Shown piece by piece: positions 27,723 to 36,271 of a DNA stretch of 64,000 nucleotides. The stretch lies in the NCBI RefSeq assembly GCF_022829385.1, contig NZ_JAKSXX010000237.1, forward strand, positions 100,736-164,735, in the 5' to 3' direction. Both the position numbers and the translations under genes were made by a program. This DNA comes from Methylobacterium sp. J-070. Its GTDB lineage: Bacteria > Pseudomonadota > Alphaproteobacteria > Rhizobiales > Beijerinckiaceae. Within the stretch, counting starts at the first letter, position 1. Each line of letters begins with the position of its first letter. Under the pieces are notes generated by a model. It was not told where the DNA came from, did not search any database, and was given only the letters and a program-made list of their open reading frames with translations.

Positions 27723-28592
27723 ATGCTGGAGATCCGAGACTGCCCCGCCCCGGACCCGCATCCGGGCGGCCCGACCCGCTACGCCGTTCCCGCCGGCGCG
27801 GTCGACACCCATGCCCACGTGATCGGCCTGCCGCCGGCCTACCCGCTGGTGCCGGACCGCAGCTACACGCCCCCGGCCGCTCCGGCGGACCGGTATCTCG
27901 CGATGCTCGACGGGACCGGGATGGCCAACGGCGTGCTGGTCCAGGTCAGCGTCCACGGCACCGACAACCGGCTGATGGTCGAGACACTGCGCGCCAACCG
28001 GGAGCGCCTGCGCGGCATCGCGGTGATCCCGCTGGGGCTGCCGGATGCCGAGCTCGCCGCCCTGAAGGAATCCGGCGTGGTCGGCCTGCGCCTCAACGTG
28101 CTGTTCGGCGGCGGGGTCGGGCTCGACGCGGTGGAGTCCTACGGGGCGCTCGCCCGGGAGATGGGCTGGCACCTGCAGTTCCTGCTCGATGCCCGGGAGC
28201 TGCCGCCCATCGCCGGCCGCCTCGGGCGGCTGCCGGTGCCCCTGGTGTTCGACCATATGGGCCACATGCCGGCCTCCGCCGGGGTGGATCATCTGGGCTT
28301 CCAGGCGCTGCTCGGCCTCGTGCGCGACGGCAACTGGGTCAAGCTCTCGGGCGCGTTCCGGGATTCCGTGACCGGACCGCCCTACGCGGACACGATCCCC
28401 TTCGCCCGCGCCCTCAACGCGGCCGCGCCGGAGCGCTGCCTCTGGGGCTCGGACTGGCCGCACGTGGCCGCCTGGGACGGGCCGCCCCGGACCACGACGC
28501 TCCTCGACCTGCTGGCCGACTGGGTGCCCGACGAGGCGCGGCGGCGGATGCTGTTCGTCGACAATCCGCGGCGGCTCTACGGATTCGGATAG
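27723..28592 (+). CDS. Amidohydrolase-family hydrolase (LigI-like)
   Basis: A 289-residue TIM-barrel metal hydrolase. DTHAHVIG near residue 28 is the first metal motif, followed by VLVQVSVHGTDN, VFDHMGH and LWGSDWPH near the C-terminus. It resembles 2-pyrone-4,6-dicarboxylate lactonases and similar lactone hydrolases. Coupled to the MFS transporter (2-base gap), it suggests uptake and opening of an aromatic-ring-derived lactone or acid, by inference. Confidence 0.85.
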   Translation: MLEIRDCPAPDPHPGGPTRYAVPAGAVDTHAHVIGLPPAYPLVPDRSYTPPAAPADRYLAMLDGTGMANGVLVQVSVHGTDNRLMVETLRANRERLRGIAVIPLGLPDAELAALKESGVVGLRLNVLFGGGVGLDAVESYGALAREMGWHLQFLLDARELPPIAGRLGRLPVPLVFDHMGHMPASAGVDHLGFQALLGLVRDGNWVKLSGAFRDSVTGPPYADTIPFARALNAAAPERCLWGSDWPHVAAWDGPPRTTTLLDLLADWVPDEARRRMLFVDNPRRLYGFG

Positions 28593-28616
28593 GCTGCGGC
28601 CCGGCCGGAGACGCGT

Positions 28617-28817
28617 TCAGACTCGCAGGTCGACGCTCTGGCCCTGTCCGGGGGGCGCCGGCGGGCCGGCGCTCGCCGCGCTCTGTGCGGTGTCCGCCAC
28701 GAGCCCGGCGACGGCCTTGTCGGCCGCGAGCCGCTGTTGGGCGACGGCGATGCCGATCTGCTGGTTCTGGGACGCCCCCAGCATCTGGACGGCGGCGGCG
28801 GCGGACAGCGGTTCCAT
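28617..28817 (-). CDS. YjfB-like putative motility protein
   Basis: A 66-residue protein with an Ala/Gln-rich helix and a C-terminus GQGQSVDLRV, matching the YjfB family often labelled putative motility protein. Function is unknown; no flagellar genes are nearby. Single small gene between the amidohydrolase and an MFS gene. Confidence 0.6.
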   Translation of the reverse strand: MEPLSAAAAVQMLGASQNQQIGIAVAQQRLAADKAVAGLVADTAQSAASAGPPAPPGQGQSVDLRV

Positions 28818-28886
28818 GCCGCCGATCCTAGCCCGCCCGCCTGAATCCGGCGTTAGCCGGATCCGGGGCCTTTGAACGATCGGCGC

Positions 28887-30206
28887 TCACCCGTCCAGGA
28901 AGCCCCGCTGCCGGGCCCGGTAGCTTCCGATCAGCGTCACGCAGACGAAGGACACGCCGGCCAGCACCGTGCCGAACAGGGCGATCGGCCACCAATGTCC
29001 CTGGAAGCGCTCGGCCAGGACCGTGCCGACGATCGGGGTCAGCCCGCCGGCGAGCGCGCCGCAGAACTGGTAGGCGATGGAGATCGCCGTGTAGCGGATC
29101 CGGGTCGGGAAGGCTCCCGCAAGGTAGCCGGCGATCACCGCGTAGAAGGTCGCGCTGCCGACCACGTTGAGGGCGAGCCCCAGGACGATCAGGGGAACCG
29201 ACTTGGTCTCGACGAGCCAGAACAGCGGGTAGGGGGCCAGCATCGCCCAGACCAGCGTCCCCTGGAGGAACAGCCGCTCGTTGCGGATCGCTTCCGCGAT
29301 CCGGGCGCCCACCGGGGTCATCACCAGCTGCACCACCGCGGCGATCAGCAGGGCGTCGAGGATCGTCGCCCGGGCGATGCCGAGATACTGCGTGGTGAAG
29401 GCGATCATGAAGGTGTTGAACAGGTAGACCGAGGCGATCGCGAAGGTGTTGGCGCCGGCCGCCAGCAGCACCGGCTTCAGGCAGGTGGTCAACACCTCGC
29501 GCACCGGCGCCGGCGGCGGCCCGCCCGCCGCCCGGGCCTTCTCGAAGGCCGGCGATTCCGCGACGCCGAGGCGGATCGCGAGCCCGACGGCGAGCAGAAG
29601 GATGCTGACGAGGAACGGCACCCGCCAGCCCCAGGCCAGAAAACTCTCCTTGTCGAGGAGGCCGGCCAGCCGGAAGGCCAGCAGCGACAGGATCTGCCCG
29701 GCGGGGCTGCCGAGCTGCGCGAAGGAGGCGAAGAAGGTGTTGCGCCCGGCCGGCGCGTGCTCGGCGGCCATCAGCACGGCCCCGCCCCACTCGCCGCCGA
29801 CCGCCAGCCCCTGGATCAGCCGCAGGACGACCAGCATCACCGGCGCCCACAGGCCGACGGAGGCGTAGGTCGGCAGCAGGCCGATCCCCGAGGTGGCGAT
29901 GCCCATCATCACCAGGGTCGCCACGAGCGCCCGCTTGCGCCCGAACCGGTCGCCGAGATGCCCGAAGATCAGGCCCCCCAGCGGCCGGGCCAGGAAGCCC
30001 ACCGCGAAGGTGCCGAAGGCCGAGAGCGTGGCGATGTAGGGTGATTCCGCCGTGAAGAAGAGCGGCCCGAACACCAGGGCCGCCGCGGTGCCGTAGATGA
30101 AGAAATCGTACCATTCGATCGTGGTGCCCACGAAGGCGGCGAGCGCCGCCCGGGCCGACTGGTTCTGTCCGGTCCCGGAAGCCGGGGCTGCGGTGGTGGC
30201 GGCCAT
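28887..30206 (-). CDS. MFS transporter, metabolite:H+ symporter (MHS) family
   Basis: A 439-residue transporter. GTTIEWYDFFIYGTAAAL in helix 1 and FGHLGDRFGRKRAL in loop 2-3 are diagnostic of the MHS branch (ShiA/ProP-like). It probably imports an organic acid or osmolyte with protons. No obvious operon partner is seen; the R1 repeat lies upstream. Confidence 0.88.
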   Translation of the reverse strand: MAATTAAPASGTGQNQSARAALAAFVGTTIEWYDFFIYGTAAALVFGPLFFTAESPYIATLSAFGTFAVGFLARPLGGLIFGHLGDRFGRKRALVATLVMMGIATSGIGLLPTYASVGLWAPVMLVVLRLIQGLAVGGEWGGAVLMAAEHAPAGRNTFFASFAQLGSPAGQILSLLAFRLAGLLDKESFLAWGWRVPFLVSILLLAVGLAIRLGVAESPAFEKARAAGGPPPAPVREVLTTCLKPVLLAAGANTFAIASVYLFNTFMIAFTTQYLGIARATILDALLIAAVVQLVMTPVGARIAEAIRNERLFLQGTLVWAMLAPYPLFWLVETKSVPLIVLGLALNVVGSATFYAVIAGYLAGAFPTRIRYTAISIAYQFCGALAGGLTPIVGTVLAERFQGHWWPIALFGTVLAGVSFVCVTLIGSYRARQRGFLDG

Positions 30207-30308
30207 CGATCCTCGCGTGGCATCATGAATTCAGGCGGACACCCTGCATGCGCCAGTCGGGCAGCCCGCGGCAACGTCCGCGACGCGATAGCGCCTCCCA
30301 TCCACCCT

Positions 30309-30422
30309 CCTCATCCTGAGGTGCCCGCGTCAGCGAGCCTCGAAGGAGGGCTCCAGGGATCGCGCGGCTGGCTGGAGGCTCCTTCGAGGCCTGCGCTGCG
30401 CTCCGGCACCTCAGGATGAGGG
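30309..30422. repeat. Dispersed palindromic repeat R1, copy 2
   Basis: Second copy of the 114-base element at 14849-14962. The outer arms CCTCATCCTGAGG/CCTCAGGATGAGG and inner arms GCCTCGAAGGAGG/CTCCTTCGAGGC are nearly identical, while the central loop differs. It lies between the MFS start and the end of the XRE-cupin gene. Confidence 0.85.
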
Positions 30423-30457
30423 GGGCGGATGGGAATGCCCGGTGCGGCCGCGTCGCT

Positions 30458-31018
30458 TCAAAAACTCGGCGGCGTGCAGGCGCTCACCACCTCGCACGGA
30501 TTGGGCCCGACGCAGCGGAAGCGGTGTGGGCGGCGGCTGTCGAAGCTGTAGGCGTCGCCGGGGCCGAGGATCCGCCGCTCGGCATCCACCGTCACCTCCA
30601 GGCGGCCGGAGAGCACGATGCCGCCCTCCTCGCCCTCGTGGGAGAGCGGCACCCGGCCGGTATCGGCGCCGGGCTCGTAGCGCTCCTTGAGGATCTGGAG
30701 CTTGCGCCCGAACAGGCTGTCGCCGACCTGCCGGTACGAGATCGCCCCCTTGGCGGCCCGCCGGCCGATCTCGGTGAGCGCCTCGGCCGCGAAGAAGGCC
30801 TTGCGCTCGGGTTCCGGTTCCAGGGCGAAGAACTCGGCCATGCCGATCGGCACCCCGTCGAGGATCCGCTTCAGGGCGCCCACCGACGGGTTCACCCGGT
30901 TGCCCTCGATCAGCGAGATCGCCGAGTTCGTCACCCCGGCCCGCTTGGCCAGCGTCCGCTGCGACAGGCCGTGGCGGGCGCGCACGAAGCGCAGGCGCGC
31001 CCCGACATCGATGCTCAT
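30458..31018 (-). CDS. XRE-cupin transcriptional regulator
   Basis: A 186-residue regulator with an N-terminal helix-turn-helix (about 5-60; GLSQRTLAKRAGVTNSAIS) and a C-terminal cupin (about 110-180; SHEGEEGGIVLSG and GDAYSFDSRRPHRF). This is the PuuR/SutR architecture, often controlling polyamine or amino-acid catabolism. It is divergent from an omega-aminotransferase, its probable target. A palindrome lies 23 bases upstream of its start. Confidence 0.88.
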   Translation of the reverse strand: MSIDVGARLRFVRARHGLSQRTLAKRAGVTNSAISLIEGNRVNPSVGALKRILDGVPIGMAEFFALEPEPERKAFFAAEALTEIGRRAAKGAISYRQVGDSLFGRKLQILKERYEPGADTGRVPLSHEGEEGGIVLSGRLEVTVDAERRILGPGDAYSFDSRRPHRFRCVGPNPCEVVSACTPPSF

Positions 31019-31040
31019 CCGGCCAGGCCCCGTTTCACGT

Positions 31041-31057
31041 GTTGCGGATCCCGCAAC
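31041..31057. promoter_or_regulatory. Operator-like palindrome, XRE-cupin/aminotransferase
   Basis: GTTGCGG-ATC-CCGCAAC, perfect seven-base arms, in the divergent region and 23 bases from the regulator start. A related half-site, GTTGCC, occurs near 31114. Autoregulation is likely. Confidence 0.6.
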
Positions 31058-31185
31058 GGTGCCACCCGCGGCCCCGTTCCTGCAAGGGCTTGGCGGCGGC
31101 CAGAAAAGGACTTGTTGCCCGATCGGCGAAGGTGTCCCCTCCCGCCGTCCCCTGGTCCCGTCGCCCGATTCCGGAGAGCCGCCCC

Positions 31186-32520
31186 ATGACCGACCATCCG
31201 CTCCGCAACACGCCCGCGATGGACGCCTTCTGGATGCCGTTCACCGCCAACCGCCAGTTCAAGGCGGCGCCGCGGCTGCTCGTCTCGGCCGAGGGCATGC
31301 ACTACACCGCCGACGACGGCCGCAAGGTCCTCGACGGCTCCGCGGGCCTCTGGTGCGTCAATGCCGGTCACGGGCGCCGGGGCATCGCCGCCGCGGTGGA
31401 GCGCCAGCTCGCAACCCTCGACTTCGCCCCGACCTTCCAGATGGGCCACCCCATCGCCTTCGAGTTCGCCGAGCGCCTGGCCGAGATCGCCCCGGGCGGT
31501 CCCGGCAAGCGCCTGGACCGGGTGTTCTTCACCAATTCCGGCTCCGAATCGGTCGACACCGCCCTCAAGATCGCGCTCGCCTACCAGCGGGCGATCGGGC
31601 AGGGCACCCGCACCCGGCTGATCGGCCGCGAGCGCGGCTATCACGGCGTCGGCTTCGGCGGCCTGTCGGTCGGCGGCATCGTGTCGAACCGCCGGGTCTT
31701 CCCGCAGCTCAACGGCACCGACCACCTGCGCCACACCCACGACCCCGCCCGCAACGCCTTCGTGAAGGGTCAGCCCGAGCACGGGATGGAGCTGGCCGAG
31801 GATCTAGAGCGGCTGGTGGCGCTGCACGGGGCCGAGACCATCGCGGCCTGCATCGTCGAGCCGGTGGCGGGCTCGACCGGCGTGCTGGTGCCGCCGAAGG
31901 GCTACCTCGAGCGCCTGCGCGAGATCTGCACCAAGCACGGCATCCTGCTGATCTTCGACGAGGTTATTTCCGGATTTGGCCGGCTCGGCGCGCCCTTCGC
32001 GACCGATTTCTTCGGCGTCGTCCCCGACCTCGTCACCAGCGCCAAGGGCCTGACCAACGGCACGGTGCCGATGGGCGCGGTCTTCGCGAGCCGGGCGGTG
32101 CACGACAGCCTGATGAACGGCCCGGACGGGATCGAGCTGTTCCACGGCTACACCTATTCCGGCCATCCGATCGCCTGCGCGGCCGGCATCGCCACGCTGG
32201 ACATCTACCGGGAGGAGGGGCTGCTCACCCGCGTCGCCGACATCGCCGACGACTGGGCGGCGGCGATCCACGACCTGCGCGGGCGCAGGAACGTCATCGA
32301 CATCCGCACCATCGGGCTCGTCGCCGGCATCGAGCTGGCGCCGCGTCCGGATGCCCCGGGCAAGCGGGCCTACGAGGTGTTCGTGGACTGCTTCGAGCGC
32401 GGCCTGCTGACTCGGATCACGGGCGACATCCTTGCCCTGTCGCCGCCGCTGATCATCGAGCGCGGCCAGATCGGCGAGATCGTCGACATCCTCGGGGCGG
32501 CGATCGACCGGGCCGCCTGA
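31186..32520 (+). CDS. PLP-dependent omega-aminotransferase (beta-alanine:pyruvate type)
   Basis: A 444-residue class III aminotransferase. FWMPFTANRQFKAAPRLL and the substrate-carboxylate region match omega-amino acid:pyruvate transaminases. FFTNSGSESVDTALK is the phosphate-binding segment, LLIFDEVISGFGR carries the PLP Asp, and the PLP Lys is in TSAKGLTNG. It moves an omega-amino group (beta-alanine or a polyamine-derived amine) to pyruvate. Start ATG 31186 has GGAGA upstream. Likely regulated by the divergent XRE-cupin protein. Confidence 0.9.
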   Translation: MTDHPLRNTPAMDAFWMPFTANRQFKAAPRLLVSAEGMHYTADDGRKVLDGSAGLWCVNAGHGRRGIAAAVERQLATLDFAPTFQMGHPIAFEFAERLAEIAPGGPGKRLDRVFFTNSGSESVDTALKIALAYQRAIGQGTRTRLIGRERGYHGVGFGGLSVGGIVSNRRVFPQLNGTDHLRHTHDPARNAFVKGQPEHGMELAEDLERLVALHGAETIAACIVEPVAGSTGVLVPPKGYLERLREICTKHGILLIFDEVISGFGRLGAPFATDFFGVVPDLVTSAKGLTNGTVPMGAVFASRAVHDSLMNGPDGIELFHGYTYSGHPIACAAGIATLDIYREEGLLTRVADIADDWAAAIHDLRGRRNVIDIRTIGLVAGIELAPRPDAPGKRAYEVFVDCFERGLLTRITGDILALSPPLIIERGQIGEIVDILGAAIDRAA

Positions 32521-32530
32521 GGACGTTTGA

Positions 32531-32590
32531 TCCGGGTTTCCAAAGGGCTTCAGCCCTTTGGTGGGTTGTCAGGGCGAAGCCCTGACGGTC
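32531..32590 (-). repeat. Dispersed double-hairpin repeat R3, copy B
   Basis: Reverse-oriented homologue of 10956-11015 with two hairpins (AAAGGGC...GCCCTTT and CAGGGCGAAGCCCTG). It begins 10 bases after the aminotransferase stop and may act as a 3' transcript-stabilising or ending structure. Confidence 0.75.
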
Positions 32591-32699
32591 TCGGACTCGA
32601 GCCCTGCGCATGGGTGCCGCCCTACAGCGTGGGGTTGTTGCGACACCACCCGTGCCCATCTGCCCCGGACCCGGATTTGGACCGGGCACGAGGCTTCCC

Positions 32700-33761
32700 A
32701 TGTCGAACACCGCCCTGATCGTCGGCGCCAGCGGGATCGTCGGCAGCGCCACCGCGGCGCTTCTCCACCGGGAGGGCTGGACGGTCGCCGGTCTCGCGCG
32801 CCATCCGGTGCGGCAGGACGGCGTCGAGCCGGTGGCCGGCGACCTGCAGGATCCGGCTTCCCTTGAGCGGGCGCTGGCCGACCTCGCGCCCACCCACGTG
32901 GTTCTCGCGACCTGGCAGCGGCGTCCCACCGAGGCGGAGATGATCCGCGTCAACCGGGCCATGGTCGAGAACCTGCTCGACGCGCTTCGGCCCAAGGGGA
33001 GCGTCCGCCACGTCGCCCTGGTGACCGGGCTCAAGCACTATCTCGGGCCGTTCGAGGCCTACGGCAAAGGCACCCTGCCGCAGACGCCGTTCCGCGAGGA
33101 CCAGGGCCGGCTCGACATCGAGAACTTCTACTACGCCCAGGAGGACGCGGTGTTCGAGGCCGCCGCCCGCGACGGCTTCACCTGGAGCGTGCACCGCCCG
33201 CACACGATCATCGGCAAGGCGGTGGGCAACGCCATGAACATGGGCACGACGCTCGCCTGCTACGCCACCCTGTGCCGGGAGCTGGGGCGGCCGTTCGTGT
33301 TCCCGGGCTCGGCCGCGCAGTGGAACGGTCTCACCGACATGACCGACGCCCGGCTGCTCGCCCGCCACCTGCTCTGGGCCTCCACCGAGCCGAAGGCCGC
33401 GAACGAGGCGTTCAACGTCGTCGACGGCGACGTCTTCCGCTGGAGCTGGATGTGGGGCCGGATCGCCGACTGGTTCGGGGTCGAGGCGGTGCCGTTCGAC
33501 GGCACGCACCGGCCGCTGGAGCCCCGGATGGCGCAGGACGGGCCGGCCTGGGCGGAGATCGCCGCGCGCTACGGCCTCGCCGAGCCGGATCTCAACAAGC
33601 TCGCATCCGCCTGGCACACGGATGCCGATCTCGGCCGTCCGATCGAGGTCGTCACCGACATGAGCAAGAGCCGCCGCCTCGGCTTCACGGCGTATCAGCC
33701 GACCGACGACGCGTTCTTCGACCTGTTCACGCAGCTCCGCGCGGACCGGCTGATTCCTTGA
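32700..33761 (+). CDS. PRISE-type SDR reductase
   Basis: A 353-residue short-chain reductase resembling the progesterone 5-beta-reductase/iridoid synthase (PRISE) group. NADPH motif GASGIVGS is at about 9-16. VTGLKHYLGPFE holds the family Lys, and ENFYYAQEDAVF the unusual catalytic Tyr. These enzymes reduce enones with NADPH; the bacterial substrate is unknown. Start ATG 32700 is set by the Rossmann motif. The gene stands alone after the R3 repeat. Confidence 0.85.
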   Translation: MSNTALIVGASGIVGSATAALLHREGWTVAGLARHPVRQDGVEPVAGDLQDPASLERALADLAPTHVVLATWQRRPTEAEMIRVNRAMVENLLDALRPKGSVRHVALVTGLKHYLGPFEAYGKGTLPQTPFREDQGRLDIENFYYAQEDAVFEAAARDGFTWSVHRPHTIIGKAVGNAMNMGTTLACYATLCRELGRPFVFPGSAAQWNGLTDMTDARLLARHLLWASTEPKAANEAFNVVDGDVFRWSWMWGRIADWFGVEAVPFDGTHRPLEPRMAQDGPAWAEIAARYGLAEPDLNKLASAWHTDADLGRPIEVVTDMSKSRRLGFTAYQPTDDAFFDLFTQLRADRLIP

Positions 33762-33793
33762 ACCGGGGCTGCTCAATCGGCTCCGGATCCACT

Positions 33794-33825
33794 CCTCTCC
33801 CGCCCCCTCTGCGGGGGAGGAGGGT
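33794..33825. repeat. GC-hairpin repeat R2, single copy
   Basis: A short copy of the R2 hairpin (CTCCCGCCCCCTCTGCGGGGGAGG) lying between the convergent PRISE reductase and peptidase genes, consistent with a bidirectional terminator-like hairpin. Confidence 0.6.
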
Positions 33826-33872
33826 GCGTGGCATGTCCGGACAGAAGCGGCCTGCACCCAGTCCGCCGACCT

Positions 33873-35165
33873 TCAGGCGGCCTTGCGCTCCGTCCCGCAC
33901 CACTCGGCCACGAACAGCGCCATCGCGGTGGTGCAGCGCTTCACCGAAGCGAGGCTCACGCGCTCGTCGAAGCCGTGGATGTTCTGGGAGGTCGGGCCGT
34001 AGCAGAGGGCCGGCGCCCGGTCGTAGAGGGCGTGCACCCGCGTATCGAGGTAGCTCGCGCTCATGAAGCTCTGCAGCGGTGACCCGATCGCCCGCTCGTG
34101 GGCACGGCCGAGCACCGCCTCGGCCTCGGAGCCTTCCTCCAGCACGTAGCCCTCGGCGAAGAAGCCGTTGAAGACCACCCGGGGCGGGCTGTTGGCCAGG
34201 AAGGGATCCGTGCGTGCAAAGGTCGAGACGGCGGCCTCGATCTCGGCGGCGGCCTGCGCGGCGGTCACGCCCGGATAGAGCGCGATCCGGCAGTGGATCC
34301 GGCACCAGGCCGGGACCGAAGAGGCCCAGTCGCCGCCCTCGATCTTGCCGATGTTCAGGTTGATCGGGTGGTCCTCCCCCTCGAAGTGCCGGTGCGCGGC
34401 CTTCTCGGCGTTCCAGCGCGCCTCGACATCGCGCAGGGCACCGATCACCCGGTAGGTGGCGTCGATGGCGTTGGCGCCCGCGCCCATCTCGCGGACATGC
34501 ACCGGCACGCCCCGGACCTCCACGGTGAACCACAGCACGCCGGTATTGGCGCGCACGAGCTTCTCGTCCTCCGGCTCGGGGATCAGCACGGCGTCGGCCC
34601 GGTAGCCGCGCAGATGGGTCATCAGGGCACCGTTGCCGGTGGATTCCTCCTCGACCACCGACTGGACCGTCACCGAGGCCGCGGGCTGCAGGCCGAGGCG
34701 GGCGAGCGCGTCGAGGGCGAACAGGTTGGCGGCGTGCCCCGCCTTCATGTCGCCGGCGCCGCGGCCGTACATCCAGTCGCCCTGGATCACCGGGTCGAAG
34801 GGCGGATGGGTCCAAAGGTCGAGGGGACCCGGCGGCACCACGTCGACATGGGCCTGCAGGATCAGCGAGCGCCCGGTCTCGGTCGCCGGGCGGTGATGGC
34901 AGACGACGATCGGCGCGTCCGAATGGTGGGCGTCATCGATCTTCGAGCCGCCCGGATGGGCCGCGATGGCGGCCCGGTCCATGGCGAAGCGCTCGGTGGC
35001 GTAGCCCCGGGCGCGGAACTGCGCGAAGACGTAATCCTGGCAGGCGTGCTCGGCGCCCCGCAGCGAAGCGAACCGGACCAGCGCCTGCGTGTGGGCGACC
35101 TGATCGGCAAAACCCTCCGCCACGGAGGCTTCGATCTCGGCGGCGAGGGCGGGGTCGAGGGCCAT
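33873..35165 (-). CDS. M20-family metallopeptidase (ArgE/DapE-like)
   Basis: A 430-residue dinuclear zinc amidohydrolase. HVDVVPPG near 115 carries the first metal His and Asp, GRGAGDMKAG the bridging Asp, and VVEEESTGNGAL the general-base Glu pair. Lid/dimerisation domain occupies about 210-320. Probably deacylates an N-acyl amino acid or a dipeptide; substrate unknown. Start ATG 35165 chosen since the helix-rich N-terminus begins there. Confidence 0.88.
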   Translation of the reverse strand: MALDPALAAEIEASVAEGFADQVAHTQALVRFASLRGAEHACQDYVFAQFRARGYATERFAMDRAAIAAHPGGSKIDDAHHSDAPIVVCHHRPATETGRSLILQAHVDVVPPGPLDLWTHPPFDPVIQGDWMYGRGAGDMKAGHAANLFALDALARLGLQPAASVTVQSVVEEESTGNGALMTHLRGYRADAVLIPEPEDEKLVRANTGVLWFTVEVRGVPVHVREMGAGANAIDATYRVIGALRDVEARWNAEKAAHRHFEGEDHPINLNIGKIEGGDWASSVPAWCRIHCRIALYPGVTAAQAAAEIEAAVSTFARTDPFLANSPPRVVFNGFFAEGYVLEEGSEAEAVLGRAHERAIGSPLQSFMSASYLDTRVHALYDRAPALCYGPTSQNIHGFDERVSLASVKRCTTAMALFVAEWCGTERKAA

Positions 35166-35265
35166 GGGAACTCCGAACCGGTTGCGGCCGGGAAGAGGCA
35201 CCCGGGCTCGGGCCGCTGTCAACCGGCGACGCCGGGGGGCAGGGTTCGTGCCGGTGCGGCGGCCC

Positions 35266-36150
35266 TCACTCCGGGAAGGCCGCCCGGATCTGCTCGGCGA
35301 AGTGCACGAAGGCCGCGCTCGGCTGGGCGTCGCCGCGGCGGACCAGCAGGGTCTGGGCGCGTCCGTCCGCGTCGGGCAGCGCGTGGACCGAGACCCGCCC
35401 GGCGCGGTGCGCGGGATCGGCGACGACGCGCGGGATCAGGGTCACGCCCATGCCGGCCGCCACGCAGCCGAGGATGCCGTCGAGGGTCCCGAACTCCATG
35501 CGGCGCACGTGCACGAGGCCCTGCCGGGCCAGGAAATCCTCCAGGCGCCTGCGATAGGAGCAGCCGGCCCGGAACACGAGCACCTTGGCCTCCCGCGCCC
35601 GCGCCAGCCGGTCGAGCAGCGCGGTCAGGTCCGCGACCGCCGGATGCGCCACCAGCACCAGCTCCTCCGTGAGCACCGGGATCGCCACGAGCCCGGCCTG
35701 CGCCACCGGCCCGGCCACGAAGGCCCCCTCCAGCGCCCGGTCGAGGACCCGCCCGATCAGCCATTCCGTCGGGCCGGTCTCGAGCTCGATATCGACCTCC
35801 GGATGCCGGCCGGCGAAGTCGGCGAGCGGGCCGGGCAGCCGCAGGGCCGCGGTCGTCTCCATGGCGCCGATCCGCAGCGGGCCGCGGGGCTCCCCCTCGG
35901 CCAGCAGGGCGTGCCGGGCCTCCGACAGCAGGCGTCCGACCTGGATGGCGTAGGGCAGCAGGCGCTCGCCGGCGCGGGTCAGCGTCACCCCGCGGCTGCC
36001 GCGGTGGAACAGCGGCACGCGCATCGCCTGCTCCAGTGCCCGGATCCGCCCGGTGACGTTGGACTGGACGGTGTTGAGCCGCGCCGCCGCCCGGCCGATG
36101 CCGCCGGTCTCGGCCACGGCCGCGAAGAACATCAGGTCGGTGCTGTTCAT
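35266..36150 (-). CDS. LysR family transcriptional regulator
   Basis: A 294-residue LysR regulator with an N-terminal helix-turn-helix (about 17-45; GGIGRAAARLNTVQSNVTGRI) and a C-terminal periplasmic-binding-like effector domain. Divergent from a nitronate monooxygenase gene, its likely target. Start ATG 36150 is adjacent to two perfect palindromes that suit autoregulation. Confidence 0.9.
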   Translation of the reverse strand: MNSTDLMFFAAVAETGGIGRAAARLNTVQSNVTGRIRALEQAMRVPLFHRGSRGVTLTRAGERLLPYAIQVGRLLSEARHALLAEGEPRGPLRIGAMETTAALRLPGPLADFAGRHPEVDIELETGPTEWLIGRVLDRALEGAFVAGPVAQAGLVAIPVLTEELVLVAHPAVADLTALLDRLARAREAKVLVFRAGCSYRRRLEDFLARQGLVHVRRMEFGTLDGILGCVAAGMGVTLIPRVVADPAHRAGRVSVHALPDADGRAQTLLVRRGDAQPSAAFVHFAEQIRAAFPE

Positions 36151-36171
36151 GTCATCTGCTTTCGAGATGAC
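36151..36171. promoter_or_regulatory. LysR-type operator palindrome
   Basis: GTCATC and GATGAC flank nine bases, containing an inner T-N11-A pattern typical of LysR sites. It abuts the LysR start codon. Confidence 0.6.
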
Positions 36172-36186
36172 TTCCTTCTGAAGGAA
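36172..36186. promoter_or_regulatory. Second palindrome of LysR/NMO region
   Basis: TTCCTTC-T-GAAGGAA, a perfect 15-base palindrome directly beside the first. A TTGACG-like -35 for the LysR gene (minus strand, 36204-36199) would place its -10 region over this palindrome. Confidence 0.6.
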
Positions 36187-36271
36187 TCGCTTTTTCCGCG
36201 TCAAGCGACCGGTTAGGCCGGGACCGTCGGCGGGCGCGACCCGGCGCCTGTTGTTGCGCGGGGAGGGAGCC

